Assembly (NCBI GenBank): GCA_021531775.1
Contig: JAFBIU010000020.1
Coordinates: 1-64,000 of the forward strand
Source: Parabacteroides distasonis
GTDB taxonomy: Bacteria; Bacteroidota; Bacteroidia; Bacteroidales; Tannerellaceae
Direction: 5' to 3'
Length of the DNA: 64,000 nt
Shown: positions 53,961 to 63,425 of the stretch, one piece after another
How the letters are laid out: each line of letters begins with the position of its first letter
Numbering within the stretch: position 1 is the first letter of the stretch
Translations under genes and position numbers: made by a program
Notes under the pieces: model-generated
Database searches by the model: none
What the model was told of the DNA's origin: nothing
What the model saw: the letters and a program-made list of their open reading frames with translations, nothing else

Positions 53961-55565
53961 ATGAGAAAGATGAGAAAAACAATCATCGCCCTATTGGCTG
54001 GACTGCTGTTGGGAGTATTACCTGCGGCAGCCCAACGAGGTATGGGCAATCTGGAAGCCCGCAAACTGCAGATGGCATTGTATGCGGTCTCCCATTTATA
54101 TGTCGATTCCACCAGTGAGACCAAATTGGTTGAAGATGCCATTGTCGGGATGCTGGACAAGCTGGATCCACACAGCAACTACATGGATCCGGAAGAGACC
54201 AAGTCGATGACCGAACCGCTGCAAGGGAACTTCGACGGCATCGGCATTCAATTCAACATGTTGACAGACACCCTGTATGTGATTCAAGTCATTCCGGGTG
54301 GACCCTCCGAAAAGGTAGGACTGATGGCCGGCGACCGCATCATCGAAGTGGATGATACGCTGATTGCGGGTGTGCAGATGAAGACCAACGACATCATGAA
54401 GCGGCTCCGTGGTCCGAAAGGCACGCAGGTACGCGTCAAAGTAAAACGGAGCAACAACCCTGAACTGATGGAGTTCAAGATTGTCCGCGACAAGATTCCG
54501 GTCTATAGCTTGGATGCCGCCTACATGGCAGACAAAACAACGGGTTACATCAAACTGAACCGCTTTGCCGCCTCCTCCACCAACGAGTTCCGGGAGGCAT
54601 TGGAGAAGTTGAAGAAACAGGGCATGAAGGATCTGATCCTCGACCTGCAAGGAAATGGAGGTGGCTACATGAACATCGCCATCGAACTGGGTGACGAATT
54701 CCTGTCGAAAGACAAACTGATCGTCTATACCGAAGGCAGCAAGCAGAAACGGGAGGAGGCCAAGGCTACCTACCGGGGAGGTTTCGAAGAAGGCCATCTG
54801 GTGGTCCTGGTGGATGAATCATCCGCCTCAGCCAGCGAAATTCTCTCGGGAGCTATCCAAGATTGGGACCGCGGTGTGATCGTCGGTCGCCGGACCTTTG
54901 GTAAAGGTTTGGTACAGAAACCCATTCCATTGCCAGACGGTTCTATGATCCGACTGACCGTAGCCCGCTACTACACCCCGACCGGCCGTTGCATCCAACG
55001 CCCCTACGAGAATGGTCATGCCGATGACTATCACCACGATCTGATCGACCGGTACAACCGGGGAGAACTGATGAGTGCAGACAGCATCCATTTCCCCGAC
55101 TCGATGAAATACAGCACGCTGGTTTCCAAGCGGACCGTGTATGGCGGTGGCGGCATCATGCCGGACATCTTCATCCCCATCGACACCACGCGTTACACCG
55201 ATTACCACCGGAAACTGGTAGCCAACGGGTTGGTGAACCGGATCGCCATGAACTACCTCGACCGGAACCGGGTGCAGATGAACAAGCGTTACGCCAAGTT
55301 TGCCAAATACAAGGCTGAGTTTGTCGTCACCGATGAACTGCTCAACGAGCTGAAGTCGATGGCCGAGGCGGAAAAGATTGAATACAACGAGACGGAGTAT
55401 CTTCGTTCAAAAGCATTGATCAGTCTCCAGATCAAGGCTTTGATCGCCCGCGACCTCTACGACATGACCGAGTATTTCCAGATCATCAACGACGAGAACG
55501 ATAGTTTCAAGAAGGCGTTGGAGATCATCCACGATCCGGAGACCTATTCTAAACTGATACACTGA
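53961..55565 (+). CDS. S41 family C-terminal processing peptidase
   Basis: The product is 534 residues; an ATG three codons in is an alternative start. A signal peptide ends near PAAAQ. A PDZ domain (about 85-165) has GIGIQFNMLTDTLYVIQVIPGGPSEKVGLMAGDRI. The protease core has VDESSASASEILSGAIQD with the catalytic Ser, and GRRTFGKGLVQKPI with the catalytic Lys. A long C-terminal extension follows TGRCIQRPY. It acts on periplasmic proteins. Its stop overlaps the start of the chromate transporter gene (TGATG). Confidence 0.93.
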   Translation: MRKMRKTIIALLAGLLLGVLPAAAQRGMGNLEARKLQMALYAVSHLYVDSTSETKLVEDAIVGMLDKLDPHSNYMDPEETKSMTEPLQGNFDGIGIQFNMLTDTLYVIQVIPGGPSEKVGLMAGDRIIEVDDTLIAGVQMKTNDIMKRLRGPKGTQVRVKVKRSNNPELMEFKIVRDKIPVYSLDAAYMADKTTGYIKLNRFAASSTNEFREALEKLKKQGMKDLILDLQGNGGGYMNIAIELGDEFLSKDKLIVYTEGSKQKREEAKATYRGGFEEGHLVVLVDESSASASEILSGAIQDWDRGVIVGRRTFGKGLVQKPIPLPDGSMIRLTVARYYTPTGRCIQRPYENGHADDYHHDLIDRYNRGELMSADSIHFPDSMKYSTLVSKRTVYGGGGIMPDIFIPIDTTRYTDYHRKLVANGLVNRIAMNYLDRNRVQMNKRYAKFAKYKAEFVVTDELLNELKSMAEAEKIEYNETEYLRSKALISLQIKALIARDLYDMTEYFQIINDENDSFKKALEIIHDPETYSKLIH

Positions 55566-56095
55566 TGTACGGTACGCTGTTTCTTACCTTTATCAAAATC
55601 GGAGCCTTCACCATTGGTGGAGGCTATGCCATGCTCCCGCTCATCCAGCGGGAGGTGGTCGATCGGGGCTGGATGAAGAAGGAGGAGTTCATCGATCTGT
55701 TTGCAGTTGCCCAGTCTCTGCCCGGTATCTTTGCTGTCAACATCTCCATTTTTGTAGGATACAAGCTCAAGAAACTGCCTGGAGCCATCTGTTGTGCCTT
55801 GGGCACCATCCTCCCCTCCTTTCTGATCATCCTGGGAATTGCACTTTTCTTTACCCAATTTAAAGACAATATCTGGGTTGAAAAGATATTCAAAGGATTA
55901 CGTCCGGCAGTCGTTGCACTCATTGCCGTGCCCTGCCTGACAACAGCGAGATCTATCAAACTATCCCACAAACAACTGATTATTCCGATCGGAGCAGCTC
56001 TCTTGATTTGGTTGGCAGGTCTTTCTCCCGTATGGATCATTTTGGCTGCCATCTTCGGCGGTATCATTTATCAAAAAATAATTGTAAAAAAATGA
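55565..56095 (+). CDS. Chromate transporter family protein, N-terminal-type half
   Basis: The product is 176 residues with about five helices. The CHR signature FIKIGAFTIGGGYAMLPLIQREVVDRGWM and LFAVAQSLPGIFAVNISIFVGYKL are present. In many bacteria ChrA is one protein with two CHR halves; here the halves are separate and overlapping genes (ATGA), as in short-chain CHR pairs. The substrate, chromate or another anion, is uncertain. The two products probably form a heterodimer. Confidence 0.9.
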   Translation: MYGTLFLTFIKIGAFTIGGGYAMLPLIQREVVDRGWMKKEEFIDLFAVAQSLPGIFAVNISIFVGYKLKKLPGAICCALGTILPSFLIILGIALFFTQFKDNIWVEKIFKGLRPAVVALIAVPCLTTARSIKLSHKQLIIPIGAALLIWLAGLSPVWIILAAIFGGIIYQKIIVKK

Positions 56096-56643
56096 TTTGG
56101 TTTCAATTATTATACGTATATTTGAAGGTCGGAATCTTAGGGTTCGGCGGGGGTTACGCCATGTTGTCGTTGATCCAAGCCGATGTCGTCGATCGCTACC
56201 ACTGGATCACCCTACAGGAGTTTACAGATATCGTGGCGATTTCCCAAATGACTCCGGGACCGATTGGCATCAATAGTGCCACCTATATCGGTTACACAGC
56301 GATCCTCAATGCCGGTTATTCACCAACTGTCAGTATTTTAGGATCCTGTTTGACAACAGCAGCCGTCTGTTTGCCCTCGTTCTTTTTAGTATTGTCTATA
56401 TCCATGGCTTTCTCGAAGTTCAAACATAATAAATATGTAGAGGCAGCATTCGTGGGGTTACGTCCCGCTACAGTCGGATTGATTGCTGCGGCAGCCCTCC
56501 TCCTCATGAACAGCGAGAATTTCATCGACTACAAGAGTTTCCTGCTCTTCGGTGCTGCCTTTTTCCTGACCTGGCGCTACAAGATTCATCCGATCCTGAT
56601 GATCCTGTTGGCAGGGGTAGCCGGTCTGTTCCTCTATTGGTAA
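56092..56643 (+). CDS. Chromate transporter family protein, C-terminal-type half
   Basis: The product is 183 residues from the ATG at 56092, which overlaps the previous stop. The second CHR domain has LKVGILGFGGGYAMLSLIQADVVDRYHWIT and AISQMTPGPIGINSATYIGY. It pairs with the preceding half. The overlap and the presence of complete signatures in each argue for a natural two-gene system and not a frameshift. Confidence 0.9.
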   Translation: MIWFQLLYVYLKVGILGFGGGYAMLSLIQADVVDRYHWITLQEFTDIVAISQMTPGPIGINSATYIGYTAILNAGYSPTVSILGSCLTTAAVCLPSFFLVLSISMAFSKFKHNKYVEAAFVGLRPATVGLIAAAALLLMNSENFIDYKSFLLFGAAFFLTWRYKIHPILMILLAGVAGLFLYW

Positions 56644-56699
56644 CTAAGAAAAGGGATTTCCAGTTTAGTCGATGATTTTACCTCCTTTGTCGAGTTGAG

Positions 56700-56730
56700 T
56701 TGTGTTCCAACCCGCCCCAACCTACCTTTG
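56700..56730 (+). promoter_or_regulatory. Promoter TTG-N20-TACCTTTG for the tolC-type gene
   Basis: TTG is at 56700-56702 and TACCTTTG at 56723-56730, 34 nt before the start codon at 56765. Confidence 0.7.
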
Positions 56731-56764
56731 TATCATCAAGTAATAATGAATAAAAGGAAGTTGT

Positions 56765-58078
56765 ATGATGAGAACTGGGGTAATTATTGGAATGCTATGT
56801 AGCGCATGTCTCTTACATGCCGAAGAAAGGCCAACTCACTGGACCTTGCAAGACTGCTTGGATTATGCGTTAGAGCATAACATCCAAGTCAAGAAGAGTC
56901 GGATCACACATCTCTCCGGTCAAGAAGATACCGAATGGGCGAAAGCGCAACTGTTTCCGTCGCTGTCGGCATCTGTGACGCAAGGATTTGTTAACTATCC
57001 CTCCTCAGCTGCCAGCAACAACAACAGCTACAGCGGCAACTACAATGTGTCTGCTAACTGGAAATTGTTCGATGGTGGACAACGTACGCAAGCCATTAAA
57101 CAACAACAGATCCAAAACAAAGTGGATGAGTTGGGGATCGAGGAGAGCGAAGAAGACATCAAAGTGGCTTTGATACAGACCTACATGCAGGTGTTGTATG
57201 CAACGGAAGCCATTCAGATCAATAAGAACACTGTTGAGGTGTCCAAAGCACAGTGCGATCGGGCCCGCGAGTTGTTAGCCGCCGGTTCCATTTCGCAGGT
57301 GGACTTGGCACAATTGGAGAGCCAATACAGCCAAGATAAGTATCAGTTAGTAGTGGCCCAGACAAATCTGGACAATTACAAACTGCAGTTGAAACAGTTA
57401 CTGGAATTAGATATCACGGAGGATATTGAGGTGGTCGTACCTGCCTTGACAGAAGCAGACATTCTAATGCCGTTGCCTGACAAGCAATCGATCTACAAAA
57501 CCTCGCTGGCCGTGATGCCTTCCATCAAAAGTAGCGAACTGTCTGTTGAGATAGCCGAACTGGAGAAGAAAAAAGCCAAGGGTGCTTTTCTTCCCTCACT
57601 TTCGCTGAGTGCAGGTATCGGCACGGGACATATTTCCGGCACGGGCAATTCGTTTGGAGATCAGGTATGGGACCGTTTCAACGAAAGCATCGGTTTGACA
57701 TTAAGCATTCCCATTTTCAGTAATCGCCAGTACAAGACAGCATACAATCAAGCGAAATATGCGATCACAACGAGCCAATTGGAACTATTGAATGCACAGA
57801 AGAGTCTGCTCAAGACGGTGGAGGGCTATTATTTGGATGCCACCTCGTCGCAGACGCAATATACGTCGGCTACCGAACAATTGAAGTATGTGCAACAGAG
57901 TTACAACTTGACCAGCGAGCAATTCAACCTCGGTATGAAGAACACGGTCGAACTGCTCACGGAAAAGAACAATTGGTTGTCTGCACAACAACAGGTGTTG
58001 CAGGCCAAGTACATGGCGGTGATGAGTATTCAGTTATTAAATGTTTACCAAAAAAGAGAACTAACAATAGGTAATTAA
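56765..58078 (+). CDS. TolC family outer-membrane efflux protein
   Basis: The product is 437 residues (an ATG one codon on is possible) with a signal peptide ending near LHAEE. Two OEP repeats follow, rich in long coiled-coil helices; WTLQDCLDYALEHNIQVKKSRI opens the first. It forms the trimeric exit duct for the adaptor and MacB-type transporter encoded downstream. A terminator-like hairpin separates it from the adaptor gene. Confidence 0.92.
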   Translation: MMRTGVIIGMLCSACLLHAEERPTHWTLQDCLDYALEHNIQVKKSRITHLSGQEDTEWAKAQLFPSLSASVTQGFVNYPSSAASNNNSYSGNYNVSANWKLFDGGQRTQAIKQQQIQNKVDELGIEESEEDIKVALIQTYMQVLYATEAIQINKNTVEVSKAQCDRARELLAAGSISQVDLAQLESQYSQDKYQLVVAQTNLDNYKLQLKQLLELDITEDIEVVVPALTEADILMPLPDKQSIYKTSLAVMPSIKSSELSVEIAELEKKKAKGAFLPSLSLSAGIGTGHISGTGNSFGDQVWDRFNESIGLTLSIPIFSNRQYKTAYNQAKYAITTSQLELLNAQKSLLKTVEGYYLDATSSQTQYTSATEQLKYVQQSYNLTSEQFNLGMKNTVELLTEKNNWLSAQQQVLQAKYMAVMSIQLLNVYQKRELTIGN

Positions 58079-58162
58079 TATTTAAGTGAATGTAAGGGAA
58101 TGAAGGCTAAGATTATGTATCACATATACATATATTTTTCACACTCCACTCTCTTTTTTTAT

Positions 58163-58203
58163 GGAGGTCTCTTCGATGAGACATCGAGGAGCCTCCGCTT
58201 TTT
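58163..58203 (+). terminator. Terminator or attenuator hairpin between the tolC-type and macA-type genes
   Basis: GGAGG then, past one bulged base, a 10-bp stem with an AGA loop closes with CCTCC, followed by GCTTTTT. It lies inside the apparent efflux operon, and no TAnnTTTG box is visible between it and the adaptor start. Confidence 0.82.
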
Positions 58204-58244
58204 AAACAACTCAAGTTTCAAAAACAATAAAATCACAGGACAAT

Positions 58245-59471
58245 ATGGACAAGAAGAAGATTGGAGCCGGCATAGGCATCGCCATCATTGTGGCAGGAGG
58301 ATTGTTCCTATTTGGAAGAGGAGGAACGAAAGAGAAGATCCAACTGGAAACGGCACAGGTGTCCCGCAGTTCGATAACGAACACCGTGACAGCCACAGGT
58401 ACCGTTGAACCAGTGACAGAGGTCGAAGTGGGTACACAGGTATCTGGTATCATCGACAAATTGTATGCCGACTACAACGATGTGGTCAAGGCTGGACAAT
58501 TAATTGCTGAGATGGACCGGGTCAACTTGAAAGCAGAATTGGTTTCTGCTCAAGCACAATTGGCCAGCAGCAAGACGGAATACGAATATCAACAGAAGAA
58601 TTATGCACGTAGCAAGGTGCTCTATGAGAAGAAACTGATTAGCGATACAGACTACGAGACAGCAACCTACCAATACGAAAAGGCCAAAGCAGCCTACGAC
58701 CAGAGTCAAGCCTCGATGGTTAAGGTGAACCGGAATCTGGAATATGCTACGATCACCAGTCCGATCGACGGAGTGGTCATCAACCGGGCCGTGGAAGAGG
58801 GCCAGACCGTAGCAGCCGGCTTCGAAACGCCGACCCTGTTCACCATTGCGGCCGACCTGACCAAGATGCAGGTGATTGCCGACGTGGATGAAGCCGATAT
58901 AGGTATGGTAGCCGACGGACAGCGTGTCAGCTTTACCGTAGATGCCTATCCTGACGATGTATTTGAAGGGGTTGTCAAGCAGATTCGTTTGGGAGAAAGC
59001 AGTGAAAGTGGCTCTTCAGCCTCCACGAGTTCCACATCTACAGTCGTTACCTACGAAGTGGTAGTGACAGCGGATAATCCAGATTTGAAACTGAAACCAC
59101 GTCTGACGGCCAACATCACCATTTATACGATGGAACGTGATCAGGTACTGACTATCCCGAATAAAGCCTTGCGTTTCATTCCGGACCCCATGATGCTCGA
59201 GGGCACAGGAATCTCGGTGAATAATCCCACAGCGACAGCCGAAACCGGACAACGGTTGGTATGGGTGAAGAAGGGTAACGAACTGCTTCCGAAATCTGTT
59301 ACAGTCGGCAGCAACAACAACACGGAGACGGAGGTTGTAGCTGGTCTGAACGAGGGCGAAGAGATTGCTGTCGATCTGGTCAGCCTGGCTCCCAGTGCTC
59401 CTGCTGCACAGGGTGGTGAACGTAGTCCGTTCATGCCTGGCCCTCCGGGAGGTAACAAGAACAAAAAGTAA
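58245..59471 (+). CDS. MacA/HlyD-type periplasmic adaptor subunit
   Basis: The product is 408 residues. An N-terminal membrane anchor spans about residues 6-24. The barrel-sandwich hybrid (VEVGTQVSGIIDKLYADYNDVVKAGQLIAEMD) is interrupted by a coiled-coil hairpin of about 75 residues, then TITSPIDGVVINRAVEEGQTVAAG. It links the inner-membrane MacB-type ATPase to the TolC duct. A proline/glycine-rich tail ends the protein. The ABC ATPase gene follows after 24 bp. Confidence 0.93.
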   Translation: MDKKKIGAGIGIAIIVAGGLFLFGRGGTKEKIQLETAQVSRSSITNTVTATGTVEPVTEVEVGTQVSGIIDKLYADYNDVVKAGQLIAEMDRVNLKAELVSAQAQLASSKTEYEYQQKNYARSKVLYEKKLISDTDYETATYQYEKAKAAYDQSQASMVKVNRNLEYATITSPIDGVVINRAVEEGQTVAAGFETPTLFTIAADLTKMQVIADVDEADIGMVADGQRVSFTVDAYPDDVFEGVVKQIRLGESSESGSSASTSSTSTVVTYEVVVTADNPDLKLKPRLTANITIYTMERDQVLTIPNKALRFIPDPMMLEGTGISVNNPTATAETGQRLVWVKKGNELLPKSVTVGSNNNTETEVVAGLNEGEEIAVDLVSLAPSAPAAQGGERSPFMPGPPGGNKNKK

Positions 59472-59495
59472 CAGACCGGTAAATAGGGAACGGTT

Positions 59496-60239
59496 ATGAA
59501 GAAAGAGATTATTCGATTGGATCATATACGGCGTGACTTCAAAGTCGGCGATGAAATCGTCCATGCACTAAGAGGTGTCTCCTTCACCATCTACGAAGGC
59601 GAGTTCGTCACCATCATGGGAACCTCCGGTTCGGGTAAGAGTACACTGCTGAATACATTGGGATGTTTGGACACCCCGACGAGTGGGGAATACTACTTGG
59701 ATGGTGTCTCTGTACGAACCATGGGAAAGAATGCACGTGCCACCCTGCGCAACCGCAAGATCGGCTTTGTCTTCCAAAACTACAACCTGTTGCCGAAGAC
59801 GACAGCCATCGAGAATGTCGAGTTGCCCCTGATGTACAATCCGGCTTTCAATGCTGCGGCTCGCCGGGAGAAGTCCATCCAGGCATTGATTGCCGTAGGT
59901 CTGGGCGAACGTCTGAATCACAAGAGCAACCAGATGTCCGGAGGACAGATGCAACGTGTAGCCATTGCTCGTGCCTTGGTCAACGACCCAGCCGTCATTT
60001 TGGCCGACGAAGCGACGGGTAACCTGGACACACGCACCTCATTCGAGATTCTGGTACTGTTCCAACGTCTCCATGCGGAAGGGCGTACCATCATCTTCGT
60101 GACGCATAACCCCGAGATTGCCCAATACAGCAGCCGCAACATCATGTTGCGCGATGGGCACGTCACGGCAGATACCATCAACAACAACATTCTTTCGGCA
60201 GCGGAGGCGCTGGCTCAGTTGCCGAAAGAGGAGGAGTAA
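59496..60239 (+). CDS. MacB-type ABC transporter ATP-binding protein
   Basis: The product is 247 residues with Walker A GTSGSGKST (near 45), the signature MSGGQMQRVAIARAL, Walker B VILADEATGNLD, and the H-loop VTHNPEIA. It belongs to the MacB/LolD group, which drives mechanotransmission rather than direct transport. In this locus ATPase and permease are separate genes, unlike fused E. coli MacB. The permease gene is 21 bp downstream. Confidence 0.95.
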   Translation: MKKEIIRLDHIRRDFKVGDEIVHALRGVSFTIYEGEFVTIMGTSGSGKSTLLNTLGCLDTPTSGEYYLDGVSVRTMGKNARATLRNRKIGFVFQNYNLLPKTTAIENVELPLMYNPAFNAAARREKSIQALIAVGLGERLNHKSNQMSGGQMQRVAIARALVNDPAVILADEATGNLDTRTSFEILVLFQRLHAEGRTIIFVTHNPEIAQYSSRNIMLRDGHVTADTINNNILSAAEALAQLPKEEE

Positions 60240-60260
60240 GTTCAAACAAAGTAGAAGACA

Positions 60261-61481
60261 ATGAACGGGACAAACTTAATCAAAATAGCACTCCGTGCCT
60301 TGGCCAACAACAAGTTGCGCGGATTCCTGACCATGTTGGGTATCATCATCGGTGTAGCGTCAGTCATCACCATGCTGGCCATCGGTCAAGGCTCGAAGCG
60401 AAGCATTCAGGCGGAAATCAGCGAAATGGGTTCCAACATGATCATGATCCAGCCGGGTGCCGACATGCGTGGAGGTGTCCGCCAAGAGGCATCGGCCATG
60501 GAGACACTCAAACTGGAGGACCTGGAGTGCATCACGAACGAGACACGGTACATCTCGGCTGTCTCCGCATCGGTGAATAGCAGCGGACAGGCTATCTACG
60601 GAGCCAACAACGCGCCGACCACCGTCTATGGTATCAGTCCGGACTACTTAGAGATCCGCCGCTACAAGGTGCAAGATGGAGAGATGTTTACCGAACAGGA
60701 TATCCAGACAGCCGCCAAAGTGTGTGTCATCGGCAAGACCGTTGTCGATAACCTCTTTTCTGGGGGAGAGAATCCGGTCGGCAAGGTGATTCGCTTCCAG
60801 AAGTTACCCTTCCGCGTAGTGGGTGTGTTAGAGAGCAAGGGATACAATACCATGGGTATGGACCAGGACGACCTGATCTTGGCTCCCTATACCACCATCC
60901 AGAAGAAGGTGTTGGCCATTACGCACCTGCAGGGTATCACCTGCTCGGCATTGAAAGAAGAATTTACCGAACAAGCCATCGATGAAATAACGGAAATACT
61001 CCGTCGTAACCACAAGTTGAAAGACAGTGATGATGATGACTTTACGATTCGTAGCCAACAGGAGTTGAGCTCTATGTTGACCACTACAACAGATATGATG
61101 ACAGTCTTGTTGGCTGCAGTAGCGGGTATTTCGTTACTCGTCGGTGGTATCGGTATTATGAATATTATGTATGTCTCTGTCACCGAGCGTACGCGTGAAA
61201 TTGGTCTCCGCATGAGTATCGGGGCAAAAGGCATTGATATTTTAGCGCAATTCCTCATCGAGTCTATCCTGATCAGTGTGACAGGCGGACTAATCGGCGT
61301 GGTGTTGGGCGTAGGTTCAGCTTTGGTGGTCAACATCGTAGCCCACTTCCCGATCTACATCCAACCTTGGAGTGTGCTCCTCTCCTTCTTCGTCTGTACC
61401 GTGACCGGCATCTTCTTCGGCTGGTATCCGGCAAAGAAAGCGGCACAACTCGATCCGATTGAGGCAATTCGTTATGAGTAA
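60261..61481 (+). CDS. MacB-type ABC transporter permease
   Basis: The product is 406 residues. An N-terminal helix (RGFLTMLGIIIGVASVITMLAIGQG) is followed by a large periplasmic MacB_PCD domain (about 45-270) and three C-terminal helices in the FtsX-like domain (GIGIMNIMYVSVTERTREIGLRMSIGA...). It probably exports a peptide, lipid or drug together with the adaptor and TolC-type proteins. The sensor kinase gene begins 30 bp after its stop, suggesting the kinase regulates the pump. Confidence 0.94.
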   Translation: MNGTNLIKIALRALANNKLRGFLTMLGIIIGVASVITMLAIGQGSKRSIQAEISEMGSNMIMIQPGADMRGGVRQEASAMETLKLEDLECITNETRYISAVSASVNSSGQAIYGANNAPTTVYGISPDYLEIRRYKVQDGEMFTEQDIQTAAKVCVIGKTVVDNLFSGGENPVGKVIRFQKLPFRVVGVLESKGYNTMGMDQDDLILAPYTTIQKKVLAITHLQGITCSALKEEFTEQAIDEITEILRRNHKLKDSDDDDFTIRSQQELSSMLTTTTDMMTVLLAAVAGISLLVGGIGIMNIMYVSVTERTREIGLRMSIGAKGIDILAQFLIESILISVTGGLIGVVLGVGSALVVNIVAHFPIYIQPWSVLLSFFVCTVTGIFFGWYPAKKAAQLDPIEAIRYE

Positions 61482-61498
61482 TGTTGAATTTAATTGCC

Positions 61499-61506
61499 TA
61501 TCTTTG
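61499..61506 (+). promoter_or_regulatory. -7 box TATCTTTG just before the sensor kinase ATG
   Basis: TATCTTTG ends 5 nt before the ATG at 61512, so a start of transcription here would give a leaderless mRNA. No good -33 is visible; a chance match is possible. Confidence 0.4.
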
Positions 61507-61511
61507 TTGCC

Positions 61512-62588
61512 ATGACTAATCTGACGAACAACAAAAAACCGTTACCCGGCATCATACATTTGGCCGGGTGGGGAATTCTCTTCGGACTCCCCTTCTTCTT
61601 TGCGGGCCACGGGCAGGATTCGTTGACACTGGAACGATATGTGCGTTTTATCATTCCACCCATCTCCTTCATGTTGGTTTTTTATGTCAATTATTTCCTG
61701 CTCGTGGACCGTTTTCTTTTCAACCGGAAAACAGGTAAATTCATCTTGAGCAATACCCTGTTGATCTTGGTTACATTTGGTTCGGTTGACCTGTTTATGC
61801 GCGGATTGGACTTCGTTTTCCCGAAGTCACCTGATTTCCACGTTAAGCACTTACAGAGTTTCCATAATTTCTTCTTCTTCTTTTTCGGTCATCTCACGAC
61901 CTATTCACTGGTAGCGGGATTGAGTGTCGCCATCAAAATGACGAACGGCTGGTATAAGATAGAAGGACTCCGGAATGAATTGGAGCGAAGCCGTACAGAG
62001 GCGGAACTGAGTAATCTGAAGAGTCAGTTGAATCCCCATTTCCTCTTCAATACGCTGAACAACATCTATAGCCTGATCGCCTTCAGTCCAGAAAAGGCAC
62101 AAGAAGCGGTTCACGAACTGAGCCGACTGTTGCGCTATGTGCTCTACGACAGCAGCCAGCCACAGGTGCCCTTGGAAAAGGACCTGGATTTCCTGCGCAA
62201 CTACGTGGAGCTGATGCGGATCCGCCTGTCGGGGTTGGTCAAACTGGACATCAACATCCAGTCCGACACACAGGGGTTGGAGATCGCACCTTTGCTATTC
62301 ATTTCCTTGGTGGAAAATGCCTCCAAGCATGGTATCAGCAACAGCCAGCCCTCCTTTGTCCAATTAGATATACATGTGGAAGAGAGTTGTGTGGTTTGCC
62401 ACATCCGCAACAGCTATTTCCCCAAAGATCCGAATCGGGACAAGAGCGGATCGGGCATTGGCTTGGTGAATCTGCAGAAACGATTGGAGTTACTCTATCC
62501 CCAGTCCTATACCTTCAAACAGGGATTGGCGGATGATAACACCTATTATACAGAATTGATTATCAACACGAAAACGGAGAATTTATGA
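61512..62588 (+). CDS. LytS-type sensor histidine kinase
   Basis: The product is 358 residues from the ATG at 61512. Four membrane helices occupy residues ~12-140 with short loops, then a coiled coil, then the His_kinase domain with H176 in SQLNPHFLFNTLNNIYSL. A HATPase ending GSGIGLVNLQKRLELLY completes it. It has no large external sensor, so it likely senses membrane state or a hydrophobic ligand. It overlaps the response regulator gene as ATGA and follows the MacB permease gene. Confidence 0.93.
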   Translation: MTNLTNNKKPLPGIIHLAGWGILFGLPFFFAGHGQDSLTLERYVRFIIPPISFMLVFYVNYFLLVDRFLFNRKTGKFILSNTLLILVTFGSVDLFMRGLDFVFPKSPDFHVKHLQSFHNFFFFFFGHLTTYSLVAGLSVAIKMTNGWYKIEGLRNELERSRTEAELSNLKSQLNPHFLFNTLNNIYSLIAFSPEKAQEAVHELSRLLRYVLYDSSQPQVPLEKDLDFLRNYVELMRIRLSGLVKLDINIQSDTQGLEIAPLLFISLVENASKHGISNSQPSFVQLDIHVEESCVVCHIRNSYFPKDPNRDKSGSGIGLVNLQKRLELLYPQSYTFKQGLADDNTYYTELIINTKTENL

Positions 62589-63328
62589 ATTTGACCTGTG
62601 CCATCATCGACGACGAGCCCCTGGCCGTGAGTCTATTAGCAAGTTATGTCAAAAAGACACCCTTTTTAGAACTGAAAGGGGAGTATTACAGTGCCTTGCA
62701 AGCCATGGAACCCTTGAAACAGCAACCTGTCGATCTGCTCTTTCTCGACATCCAGATGCCGGAACTGAGCGGTATGGAGTTATCGCGACTCCTGCCGGAA
62801 CAAACGCGTATCATCTTCACCACCGCTTTCGAGCAGTATGCTTTAGATAGTTACAAGGTAAATGCACTGGACTACCTGCTCAAACCCATCAACTATCCGG
62901 ACTTCCTACAAGCAGCCAACAAGGCATTGAAGTGGTATGACTTGATTCAGCAACACGCACAGCCTGTCGAGACAAGCGAAGCGGTTCCCCAGGAAAAGGA
63001 GAGTATCTTTATCAAGGCGGAATACAAACTGATTCAGGTCGAGTTGCGCAAGATTCTGTATATCGAGGGGTTGAAAGATTACGTCAAGATCTATACGGAG
63101 AATGATCCAAAGCCTATTCTGTCGCTCATGAGCATGAAAACCCTGGAAGAACTGTTGCCTGCCAATCGCTTCATTCGGGTACATCGCTCGTTCATCGTCC
63201 AAGCGGAAAAGATCCCGATGATCGAACGTAACCGCATCATTTTCGGAAAAGAATACATTCCCATTTCGGACAACTACAAGCAGAAACTGATGGATTTCTT
63301 GGCGACCCGTTCGTTCCTCCCCAAATAG
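62585..63328 (+). CDS. LytTR-family response regulator
   Basis: The product is 247 residues. The receiver domain has acidic residues D9/D10 and phospho-acceptor D55 (LLFLDIQMPELSG), with the LKPI lysine. The LytTR DNA-binding domain is at about 140-245 (FIKAEYKLIQVELRKILYIEGLKDYVKIYT...RFIRVHRSFIV). It is paired with the overlapping kinase and probably controls the upstream efflux operon. A terminator follows. Confidence 0.95.
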   Translation: MNLTCAIIDDEPLAVSLLASYVKKTPFLELKGEYYSALQAMEPLKQQPVDLLFLDIQMPELSGMELSRLLPEQTRIIFTTAFEQYALDSYKVNALDYLLKPINYPDFLQAANKALKWYDLIQQHAQPVETSEAVPQEKESIFIKAEYKLIQVELRKILYIEGLKDYVKIYTENDPKPILSLMSMKTLEELLPANRFIRVHRSFIVQAEKIPMIERNRIIFGKEYIPISDNYKQKLMDFLATRSFLPK

Positions 63329-63353
63329 GATGTGACAAAGAGTTGTATCTATC

Positions 63354-63402
63354 AAAAAAACGAATGACGGTGGAAAACTGATTCCATCGTCATTCGTTTT
63401 AA
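63354..63402 (+). terminator. Bidirectional terminator after the two-component pair
   Basis: A 15-bp stem CGAATGACGGTGGAA/TTCCATCGTCATTCG (one mismatch) is flanked by A7 and T4. Confidence 0.9.
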
Positions 63403-63425
63403 TACACCGACTCAACCTGATCGGA

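Noticed and set aside
55565-56643. Frameshift splitting one chromate transporter
   Set aside because: The two halves overlap as ATGA, each has a complete CHR signature and its own start, as in natural two-gene CHR pairs.
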